Origin: an uncultured Planctomycetaceae bacterium
GTDB lineage: Bacteria; Planctomycetota; Planctomycetia; Pirellulales; UBA1268
Assembly: GCA_903949225.1 (NCBI GenBank)
Contig: CAJAYZ010000488.1
Span: forward strand, 1-6,346
Length of the DNA stretch: 6,346 nucleotides
Direction: 5' to 3'
Shown here: piece after piece, positions 1-6,346 of the stretch
Layout of the letters: every line of letters starts with the position of its first letter
Position numbering within the stretch: position 1 is the stretch's first letter
Notes under the pieces: model-generated
What the model saw: only the letters and a program-made list of their open reading frames with translations
What the model was told of the DNA's origin: nothing
The model's database searches: none
Made by a program: the position numbers and the translations under genes

Positions 1-420
1 CTTTCACGGCCTTCGGCTTCTGCTATCGCCAGGATGGAGAACGGCTTGGCCACGCCGCAGGGCCCCCTCAAGGAGTGCGATAGGCCGAAGATCACGCCCT
101 GCGCGATCACCGCCCACCGAGGCCGCATCGTCCGTCGGAGTTCACCGAGAAGGAAGCCCCGATAGAACACTTCTTTGAGAACCGGTGCACCGACCAATCA
201 GAGCATCAGTTCAGAGGAAAGTCCGGCGACGCTCGGGATCACCGTCGGCCAATATGAGCGTCTCACACGGAAGGCCGCATCGGGGAGGACGATGCGAATG
301 AGGACCCACGTCGCGACCGAAGCCGCAAACAGGAGCAAGACCACACTGCTCTTCTGGCGGCTTTCAGGCCGACAGATGCTGCCGTCGTTTTCCCAGCCGG
401 ACCGCCCGCAGATCGATCAT
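1..420 (-). pseudogene. Decayed CPBP (CAAX/Rce1-type) intramembrane protease gene, cut by the left edge
   Basis: CPBP-family proteins are multi-spanning membrane metalloproteases or relatives, defined by an EExxxR motif and a later FxxxH motif. One minus-strand frame shows a hydrophobic segment (VVLLLFAASVATWVL, from 344 downward), then LVGAPVLKEVFYRGFLLGEL with KEVFYR at 159-176, then VIFGLSHS with FGLSH at 75-89. Order and spacing fit the family. The gene looks broken. A TGA at 198-200 falls 7 codons before the KEVFYR segment. The first Glu of EExxxR, the expected catalytic residue, is Lys (AAA, 174-176). The only ATG placed to start it (418-420, overlapping the TPR stop) opens another frame that ends after 18 codons (MIDLRAVRLGKRRQHLSA), which suggests a frameshift near 360-420. 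A GTG at 342-344 is an in-frame alternative start but would not rescue the TGA. After FGLSHS the residues are poorly hydrophobic, so there may be more damage. The 3' part, including later His/Asn motifs, is outside the window. Sequencing error could explain single lesions, less easily all of them. Confidence 0.72.
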
Positions 421-3400
421 TCCGGGGACAGAACTGGCGAACCGCGGAGCGAGAGGGCCTCCGCGGGCTCCGCCACGACCTTCTCGATCTCCTCCAAGCG
501 TCGCTGATCGGCCGGAGAGAGCCACTGATCCGCCAAGCCCTTCGTTCGCGCCCTGTCGAGGGCAGCACGGGCTTCGGGAATATGTCCATTGGCCGCCTCG
601 ACGATCGCCAGATGGAGATAGCGTAGCGCAGTCGGCTCGAGCACCGCTTCGCGGATGTCTTCGAGTGCCCGGATCGGCTGCCCAAGCGAAAGCCTGACCA
701 ACGATCGGGTATCGAGGAGCTCCGGATCGGGGCCGAGGCGGCGGATCGCCCGGTCGAGGAGTTCGAAGGCCTCCTGGGCCGTCTCATTGTTCGTCAGAAG
801 CCAAGCCAGATTTGCCGACACCCTGGCCATCTGCTCCTCATCGAGATTCCCGGAAGTGAGAAGTTGGCGGTAGATCGCCTCGGCTTCCGCCGGACTGCCG
901 ATTCGCTCCGAGATCGATGCGGCCCGGAACTCGATCTCGAGGTTGCCCGGATTCTCCCGCCGCGCCCGGTCGATGATCGAATTCACCCTGGCGGCGACAG
1001 CTTGATCGAGCGGCCCCGGAACCTGCTGGATGATGCCCTGGAGCGTTCCGAGGATTCGGGGGGCGGGGAAGTCGCCGAAAAGACCCATCAGGACTTCGAC
1101 CGCTTCAGCCGTCTTCTGCTGGCGGCCGAGAAAGGCCACGCGTTCGAGCCCGCCAAGCTGTGCCAGAGACGCATACTCTTCGTAAAACCTTTCTGCCGGT
1201 TCTACGAAGCCGAATTCCTCGGCAATCTTGGCCCCCGCCAGAAGCCGGTCGATGTTTTCCTTCCGCACCCGCTCGTCGGGAAGTAGGCGCTTCATTGCCC
1301 GCTCGATGCTGGCCTGGTTTCCCTGGGCAACCGCCAGTTTCAACTCGAGTCGCCGCAGGACGGGCGAATCCTTGTCCCCCACACGGGCCCGGTCCATCCA
1401 CTGTCGCGCGGCGAGAAGATCACCGTGATCGATGAGCCCATCGACAAAGAAGGCCCGCAGGGCCGGCGTGGCGTCCTCGGTGAGGGCGATGTCGAGGAGA
1501 ACCTTCCGGGCCTCTTCCCAGTGATCAAGGCGGGCCTCAAGTCGGGCCTGCGTGAAACGCTGATCGACGGTGAGCGAGCGCCGCTCGGCAAGGGCTGCGA
1601 GAAAATCGATGGCCTGCATCCAGTGGGCGGGCTCGCTCCGTGACTGCAGCAGATCGATCGTGATCGCCAAATCGTCCTCGGATTGGCGTCCTTCCTCGTC
1701 GACGTTCGTGGCGAGCAGTCCGAGGGCTTCCTGGAACTCCGGATACGATTCCTTGGCCAATCGGATGGCCAGCATCCGCTTCGCCCAGCCGAGGGTCGGG
1801 GTACCCTGGGCGGCGTCGAGAGCCATGATCCTCCGCAGTTCCGCCCGGGCCTGGTTTTCCTGGCCGGAGCGGATCAGGAACTCCGCAAGTCCTCTGGCAG
1901 CGTCGAGGTCTTCGGGAGCAGCCGCGACTTTCTCGCGATGGAGCGATTCGGCTCCGGAGACGTCCTCGAGTGTCTCGAGGGCGCGGACGGTGAACAGATC
2001 CCGACGCTCCCCGGGGATCGCCTGCTCGGCCCGTCGAATCGCCTCCCGGGCTTCGCCACGCCGTCCCTGCGAGACGAGATAGCGGATCAGGGCAAGCCGG
2101 GCGTCGAGGCGGTCGGGCGCGACGTCGACCGCCGTCCGATACGCCGCCTCGGCCTGGTTTGGTCGGCCACAGCCGCCGAGGAGCCTTCCGTACCACATCC
2201 ACTGAAGAGGGTCGCGACAATTCTCCGGGGTGATCCGCTCCCCCCTGGCCAGCGCCGCCGACACCCTCCCTCCGCGGGCCTCCATGTCGGCGACAATCCG
2301 CTCGATGGCGGTGCCGCCGTGCCCCTCCAGATCGCGGATCACCTCCCGCGCCTCGTCATAGCGGCCCGCGGCATGGAGCATGATTGCCAAGCGACGGAGC
2401 GTGGCCCATTGCCGGCCTCCGAGATCGATTGCCCGCTGCAATTCGCCGATCGCCAGGCTCCGATCCCCGCGGATCTCGGCGATCTCGCTGAGCAACCGCG
2501 GCACCATGCCCCAACGGGGGCGGTCGATCGTCACCTCGACGAGGAGATGCCTTGCCTCCTCGAGATCGAACTGTTCGTCGGGCGTCAGCTCTGTTCCCAG
2601 GGCGTCACCGGCGAGCCGGTCACGACGCCGCTCCAGCACTGAGGCGACGAGTTTCACGGCCTTGGCGTAGCGGCCGTTGGCGTCATCGGGATGGGCCATC
2701 GCCACGAGCGACTCCGCGTGGGCCTGGGCGGCAGCAAAATCCTCCTCGATGAACGCCAGATCGATGAGCATCATGAAGCTCGAGAGGTCCTCGGGGTTCA
2801 CGGTTGCCATGCTCTTGGCCACCCGGCGGGCCCCGGAGACGTCCCCAATCTGGAGGTATCCGGCCACGAGTTCCTGCCGCACCCTTCCTCCGCCGGTGAC
2901 GGACAGCGCCACGGTCCGCTGCTCGGCATCCTCGAGGCGACGCGACGCCTCGTCATGCGGACACTCCAGGGCAATGAGGATGGCGGCCCGCAGCATTTCG
3001 GCAGAGTTGCGCAACTCGTCCGGAGCGCCGTCGATGAGTTGCAGAGCCGAATCCCCCCCGAGCAGCACCGCCCGCTGACCGAGAAGGATCGGCGAGCGCG
3101 GGTGGGTGGCGACCGCGATCGAGGAACGGGCAATCGCTTCTTCTCTGAGCCCCTTCGCCTCGATAACGTCGATTTCCAGGCCCTCGAGGAGGGCCGGATC
3201 GATCGGCTCGGCGGGCTTCGCGTTCTTGAGATCGGTGATCAGCATCTCGACTTTGGCCCAGTCACGTTCGGGAACTGGGCGTCTGGTCTGCTCCCAAAGC
3301 CGCATGCGGATGAGGGGGACGAATACGGCAGGCCGTCCGGCCAGTTGCTCGATCGGCATCTCCCGGGCGATCGTTTCGCAGAGTTCGAGTGATCGCTCCG

Positions 3401-4793
3401 ACCACCCCGCTCGTTCGTACGTCAGCGCGAGCGTCAACAGCGCCTCGATGAGATTCGGATCTTCGTTGAGGAGCCTGAATCCTGCCCCCATGGTCCGATC
3501 CGACTCGCCGAGGGCGTCGTGGCAGGCGGCAAGCCGGAGATCGATCATCCGGGTGTAGGCAACGTCGCCCGCCATGAGCGGACGGAGCCTGAGCCACAGC
3601 CCGAGCGCTTTGATCCACCGGTGCCCGTCCATTGCCACGACCGCATCGGCATACAGTGCCGGCACGCAAGTCGATCCCATCACCTCGCGGGCGTGCGTGA
3701 CCACCTCTTCAAGCTCATCGAAACGCTTCAGGTCAGCCAACGAGAAGACGAATTTCGTCAGCACCCTCGTCTCATCGGGGAACCGCTCGACTCCTTCACG
3801 GAGGAAGCCGACCATTCCGTCGGTATCCCCCTTGGCAAGGGCGAGATCGGCGCGGGCGATGGTGTAGGCCGGGCTGTCGGAGATGTCACCGAGAATGCCA
3901 TTGATGATCGTCTCCGCCCTCTCCAAACGGCGCTGCCGAATGGCCACGCAGAACTCCTGATAGAGCGATTCGTGGTCCCTGGGGGAGAGCTCGACCGACT
4001 TCTCGATCGCCACGGCAGCCGCGTCGAGGTCGCCATGGGTGTCCCGCCACCAGGAGAGATACCGCCAGGCAATCGGATCCTCGGGGGCGACTTCGGTCAT
4101 CTTCCGGATCACCCCATCGGCCGCCTCTGAATCGTCAAAATGCCGCTCGAGCAACCCCGCCAGCAGGACAAAAGCCTCGGCTCGTCCAGGGGGGATTTTG
4201 ATCGCCGTATCGAAGGCATCGATTTCCGGCACGTATCCCACCATCCGGCCGAGCACCACCATCGCTTCATCGTCTTCCCGGAGGTTGATGCAGGCCTTCG
4301 CGTACATCGTGCTGATCTTCACCCCCTTGAGATCCTCGGTTGGGTCATCGAGCGGCAGGTCATCGAGCCCGGGCCGCTGACGGAGCTCGTTGAGGTGCCC
4401 TTGGGCGTCTTTCGATTCGCCGGCAAGCATGAGAAGATCGGCGTGATTGAGGCGCAGTTCCTCCTCGTTCGGCATGCCCCGGAGCGCTCTCTCCGTCTCG
4501 AGAATGGCCCAGCGGACAAACTCACTTGTTTCGCCAGGCTTGCGGGCGAGTTCGTTGAGGACCTTGGCGAATTGCACCCGGCGCTGGTGGTCGCGTGGCC
4601 GGAGCTCGAGGTATCTGGCGAACTGCTCGATGGCCTCGAGCGGCTTCCCCTCGGCAAGGAGTTTATCGGCGTTCTTGACAAAGACATCGGCGTTCCGGCC
4701 GGTCTGCCAATGGTGGAGGCCGGCAACGCCGAGGACGATCGCCAAGAGGGAGGCGAGGACGCCCAAGAAGAAGGGGAGGTTGACGCGTCGCAT
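417..4793 (-). CDS. Large membrane-anchored tetratricopeptide repeat protein (1458 aa)
   Basis: This is an intact reading frame for a TPR superhelix protein, probably a protein-interaction scaffold; no catalytic domain is visible. Residues 1-6 (MRRVNL) are basic and 7-27 (PFFLGVLASLLAIVLGVAGLH) form one membrane segment, so the bulk should lie outside the cytoplasm; whether the segment is cleaved is unclear. Helical pairs of TPR type follow along the whole length. Clear examples are about 37-69 (AEGKPLEAIEQFARYLELRP), 241-272, 312-340, 450-480, 637-668, 765-792, 796-822, 864-895, 898-926, 963-992, 1286-1312, 1325-1352, 1358-1384 and 1390-1418. Many units carry the small-residue and Pro pattern, such as NQAEAAYRTAVDVAPD at 879-894. 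The end (LSPADQRRLEEIEKVV, 1425-1440) is a charged helix after the last repeat. The ATG at 4791-4793 is chosen because an in-frame TGA lies five codons upstream (4806-4808) and the membrane segment starts at once; no clear Shine-Dalgarno precedes it. The stop overlaps the downstream ATG by 4 nt. Similar large TPR proteins occur in planctomycetes, but I cannot name a function. Confidence 0.9.
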   Translation of the reverse strand: MRRVNLPFFLGVLASLLAIVLGVAGLHHWQTGRNADVFVKNADKLLAEGKPLEAIEQFARYLELRPRDHQRRVQFAKVLNELARKPGETSEFVRWAILETERALRGMPNEEELRLNHADLLMLAGESKDAQGHLNELRQRPGLDDLPLDDPTEDLKGVKISTMYAKACINLREDDEAMVVLGRMVGYVPEIDAFDTAIKIPPGRAEAFVLLAGLLERHFDDSEAADGVIRKMTEVAPEDPIAWRYLSWWRDTHGDLDAAAVAIEKSVELSPRDHESLYQEFCVAIRQRRLERAETIINGILGDISDSPAYTIARADLALAKGDTDGMVGFLREGVERFPDETRVLTKFVFSLADLKRFDELEEVVTHAREVMGSTCVPALYADAVVAMDGHRWIKALGLWLRLRPLMAGDVAYTRMIDLRLAACHDALGESDRTMGAGFRLLNEDPNLIEALLTLALTYERAGWSERSLELCETIAREMPIEQLAGRPAVFVPLIRMRLWEQTRRPVPERDWAKVEMLITDLKNAKPAEPIDPALLEGLEIDVIEAKGLREEAIARSSIAVATHPRSPILLGQRAVLLGGDSALQLIDGAPDELRNSAEMLRAAILIALECPHDEASRRLEDAEQRTVALSVTGGGRVRQELVAGYLQIGDVSGARRVAKSMATVNPEDLSSFMMLIDLAFIEEDFAAAQAHAESLVAMAHPDDANGRYAKAVKLVASVLERRRDRLAGDALGTELTPDEQFDLEEARHLLVEVTIDRPRWGMVPRLLSEIAEIRGDRSLAIGELQRAIDLGGRQWATLRRLAIMLHAAGRYDEAREVIRDLEGHGGTAIERIVADMEARGGRVSAALARGERITPENCRDPLQWMWYGRLLGGCGRPNQAEAAYRTAVDVAPDRLDARLALIRYLVSQGRRGEAREAIRRAEQAIPGERRDLFTVRALETLEDVSGAESLHREKVAAAPEDLDAARGLAEFLIRSGQENQARAELRRIMALDAAQGTPTLGWAKRMLAIRLAKESYPEFQEALGLLATNVDEEGRQSEDDLAITIDLLQSRSEPAHWMQAIDFLAALAERRSLTVDQRFTQARLEARLDHWEEARKVLLDIALTEDATPALRAFFVDGLIDHGDLLAARQWMDRARVGDKDSPVLRRLELKLAVAQGNQASIERAMKRLLPDERVRKENIDRLLAGAKIAEEFGFVEPAERFYEEYASLAQLGGLERVAFLGRQQKTAEAVEVLMGLFGDFPAPRILGTLQGIIQQVPGPLDQAVAARVNSIIDRARRENPGNLEIEFRAASISERIGSPAEAEAIYRQLLTSGNLDEEQMARVSANLAWLLTNNETAQEAFELLDRAIRRLGPDPELLDTRSLVRLSLGQPIRALEDIREAVLEPTALRYLHLAIVEAANGHIPEARAALDRARTKGLADQWLSPADQRRLEEIEKVVAEPAEALSLRGSPVLSPE

Positions 4794-5119
4794 GGGGGCT
4801 TGAGCTCAAAAGGGATGACGCAAGGATTGCGACACCGAAGTCGTCGTCGACCCGGGGAAACGTGTCCGCCGCCGTTCGGTGACAGCGGAACATTCCTCCT
4901 CCATCCTATCGGCCGGACAGGCCCGATTCAGCCCACCACTCCCCCCCTCGAACCTACGGTCGTTAAGACCCAAGTTGGCGGTAAAGGCTCTTCAACCCGC
5001 AGCGGGCGGGATGGCGGGGCGATCGAGACTTTGGGGACGGGCGACACCGGAAAACCTCGCTTTTGCCGCTGGGCAACACCCGCGAAAAAAGGCCGGAGAT
5101 AACTTTTTCAACGGGTAGC

Positions 5120-5125
5120 TAAAAT
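5120..5125 (+). promoter_or_regulatory. Possible -10 element for the propeller gene
   Basis: TAAAAT matches five of six positions of the TATAAT consensus, in the most A+T-rich part of the intergenic region. It would give a leader of roughly 30 nt before the ATG at 5163. No recognisable TTGACA-like -35 box lies 16-19 bases upstream, so this is weak. Transcription by an alternative sigma factor, or a promoter elsewhere, is equally possible. Confidence 0.25.
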
Positions 5126-5151
5126 CGGCCCCAGCTTGTCCAGCTGACTCC

Positions 5152-5157
5152 AGGGGG
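5152..5157 (+). promoter_or_regulatory. Shine-Dalgarno-like ribosome binding site for the propeller gene
   Basis: AGGGGG stands five bases before the ATG at 5163 (spacer AAACC). It is a purine-rich, partial match to the anti-Shine-Dalgarno complement at a workable distance. Together with the signal peptide that begins at that ATG, it supports the chosen start. Confidence 0.55.
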
Positions 5158-5162
5158 AAACC

Positions 5163-6346
5163 ATGCGTTCATCGTTCCGCGGGCCGGTACTCCTCGGCCT
5201 GCTCGCTACCGCTTCGCTCGCCGCCGCTCCCGGGCTCTGTGCGGCCGAGGGCTGGCCCGACTTCCGCGGCCCTTCGGGGCAGGGTCACTCGGCCACGGCC
5301 GGCCTGCCGACGTCGTTCTCCCCCAGCGACCATGTCCGTTGGAAGGTGGCTCTCCCGGGAAAGGGGTGGTCGACGCCCATCATCGACGACGGGCGGGTGT
5401 TCCTCACCACGGCCGTCCCCTCGGGGGAAACCCCCCCCGCGAAGCAGTCACTGCGTGCCCTCTGTCTCGACGCCGCCACCGGGAAGACGCTGTGGGACAG
5501 GGAGCTTTTCTCCAAGGACATGACGACGGCGAAGAGCCACACGAAGAACAGCTTTGCGAGCCCCTCCTGCATCACCGACGGCCGGCATGTCTTCTTCCAC
5601 TTCGGCCCCGACGGGACGGCCGCCGTCGACCGTGACGGCACCACCGTCTGGTCGAATGACTCACTCGGATATGACCCGCAGCATGGGGCGGGAAGCTCGC
5701 CGATCTTCGTCGGCAATCTGCTGGCGTTTACCGGCGACGGTGTCGCCGATCCGTTCATCGCCGCGCTCGACCGCAGCACCGGGGCGGTTGCCTGGAAGAC
5801 GGCCCGCCCAGAGATGCCCGATCCGAAATGGTCGTTCTGCACGCCACTGCTGGTCGAGGCCGAAGGCCGCCGGCAGGTCGTCAGCCCCGCCGGGCACATG
5901 GTCTGCAGCTACGATGCTGACAGCGGCCGGGAACTGTGGCGCGTCCGCTACCCCAACAAGTGGTCGGTCGTGCCGCGGCCGATCTTTTCCCACGGCCTCG
6001 TTTTCGTCTGCACCGGTTATGACGGCCCCGCCGAACTCCTCGCCATCAAGCCGGATGGCGAAGGGGACATCACCGACACCCATGTCGTGTGGAAGACCGA
6101 CGACAACATCCCCCACAACCCGTCGCCGGTGATCGTCGGTGACGCGATCTACCTCGTCGCCGACAATGGCATCGCTTCCTGCCGGGACCCCGTCACGGGC
6201 AAGCTCCACTGGCGCCACCGCCTCGGCGGCAATTTCTCGTCGTCGCTCATTCATGCCGGCGGGACGTTGTGGATCGTGAGCGAGCAGGGGGTGTGCACGG
6301 CATTCGCCGCCGATCCAACCGAATATCGCGAGCTCGGTAGCAGCGA
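5163..6346 (+). CDS. Secreted PQQ-binding-like beta-propeller repeat protein (BamB-like/COG1520), 3' truncated
   Basis: The frame is open for 394 codons and runs off the right edge. Residues 1-28 form a Sec signal peptide: basic start (R2, R6), hydrophobic core PVLLGLLATASLAAA, and a signal peptidase I-type site near C26-A27-A28. The Cys is not in a good lipobox (PGLC), so a lipoprotein is unlikely. The mature protein starts EGWPDFRGPSGQG, a pattern typical of planctomycete PQQ-like propellers. Blade-closing motifs of the (A)xDxxTGxxxW type recur at about 99-111 (RALCLDAATGKTLW), 153-163 (AAVDRDGTTVW), 200-211 (AALDRSTGAVAW), 247-259 (VCSYDADSGRELW), 292-310 (LLAIKPDGEG...VVW) and 339-350 (SCRDPVTGKLHW), so about six or seven of the expected seven or eight blades are present. 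Members of this superfamily act as PQQ enzymes, as the BamB outer-membrane assembly factor, or have unknown roles. No PQQ-dehydrogenase active-site signature is recognised here, so cofactor binding is unproven. The missing C-terminus is probably only a few dozen residues. Confidence 0.9.
   Translation, partial: MRSSFRGPVLLGLLATASLAAAPGLCAAEGWPDFRGPSGQGHSATAGLPTSFSPSDHVRWKVALPGKGWSTPIIDDGRVFLTTAVPSGETPPAKQSLRALCLDAATGKTLWDRELFSKDMTTAKSHTKNSFASPSCITDGRHVFFHFGPDGTAAVDRDGTTVWSNDSLGYDPQHGAGSSPIFVGNLLAFTGDGVADPFIAALDRSTGAVAWKTARPEMPDPKWSFCTPLLVEAEGRRQVVSPAGHMVCSYDADSGRELWRVRYPNKWSVVPRPIFSHGLVFVCTGYDGPAELLAIKPDGEGDITDTHVVWKTDDNIPHNPSPVIVGDAIYLVADNGIASCRDPVTGKLHWRHRLGGNFSSSLIHAGGTLWIVSEQGVCTAFAADPTEYRELGSS

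Larger units (their letters stand above)
4794..5162. other. Divergent intergenic region between the TPR and propeller genes
   Basis: These 369 bases separate two genes transcribed outward, so they should contain both promoters. No convincing gene or RNA is visible. A perfect 10-bp palindrome TTGAGCTCAA lies at 4800-4809, close to the TPR start. A second short symmetric element CCCGCAGCGGG lies at 4996-5006. A small inverted repeat CAGCT/AGCTG (5132-5136 and 5142-5146) sits just before the ribosome binding site of the rightward gene. The stretch 5085-5125 is relatively A+T-rich compared with its surroundings, as expected near a promoter. I could not find a convincing -35/-10 pair for the leftward TPR gene. 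Confidence 0.7.

Noticed and set aside
198..200. TGA read as an amino acid (recoding) so that the protease gene would be functional
   Set aside because: Neither intact gene has an in-frame TGA within more than 1800 codons combined, and their tryptophans use TGG. No selenocysteine element is recognisable, and the Lys substitution and start-frame problem point to decay.
1311..2160. The ten-base word GGCCTGGTTT repeated at 1311, 1848 and 2151
   Set aside because: All three copies are in the TPR frame and encode the recurrent N-Q-A of repeat units; it is a by-product of TPR consensus and codon preference, not a DNA repeat element.
1683..2642. A plus-strand open frame of 319 codons opposite the TPR gene
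   Set aside because: It is antisense to a clearly coding TPR frame; its product is low-complexity in P, R and G with no domain. Long antisense frames are expected in GC-rich coding DNA.
2691..3392. A plus-strand open frame of 233 codons opposite the TPR gene
   Set aside because: Antisense shadow of the TPR gene with no recognisable protein features.
4663..4893. A minus-strand 76-codon frame whose ATG (4891-4893) follows GGAGGAGG, overlapping the TPR start in another frame
   Set aside because: The Shine-Dalgarno spacing is too tight (1-4 nt), and the product becomes an Arg/Pro-rich out-of-frame translation once it enters the TPR gene. A leader peptide is possible but unsupported.
4140..5102. 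A plus-strand open frame of 320 codons covering the TPR 5' end and most of the intergenic region
   Set aside because: Its first two thirds are antisense to the TPR N-terminus, the tail lacks protein-like composition, and no ribosome binding site or domain supports it.
5661..6254. A minus-strand open frame of 197 codons opposite the propeller gene (another lies at 5285-5899)
   Set aside because: Antisense to a frame with a signal peptide and repeated propeller motifs; no independent coding evidence.

Overview
The window looks like a chromosomal segment of a GC-rich bacterium, most probably a planctomycete (Pirellula-like lineage). Two things point there. One is a secreted PQQ-like beta-propeller protein whose mature N-terminus carries the WPDFRGPSGQG pattern common in planctomycete homologues. 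The other is a very large membrane-anchored tetratricopeptide (TPR) protein of a kind frequent in that phylum. The taxonomic call is an inference from protein style; no marker gene is present.

Layout from left to right. Positions 1-420 (minus strand) hold a damaged, window-truncated CPBP/Rce1-type intramembrane protease gene. It is recognisable by its KEVFYRGFL and FGLSH segments but is interrupted by a TGA and has lost the first catalytic glutamate. Positions 417-4793 (minus) are an intact 1458-residue TPR protein with an N-terminal membrane segment. Its stop overlaps an ATG at 418-420 (ATGA), so the protease gene was probably once its translationally coupled downstream partner. Positions 4794-5162 are a divergent intergenic region with a likely ribosome binding site and a weak -10 candidate for the rightward gene. 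Positions 5163-6346 (plus) are the first 394 codons of the PQQ-like beta-propeller protein, which has a Sec signal peptide and runs off the right edge.

The TPR and propeller proteins both seem to be directed out of the cytoplasm and are transcribed away from each other, so they could share regulatory DNA. Nothing else ties them into one pathway. I see no tRNA, rRNA, CRISPR array, insertion sequence or obviously new multi-gene system. The most notable item is the decaying protease gene attached to the TPR gene.
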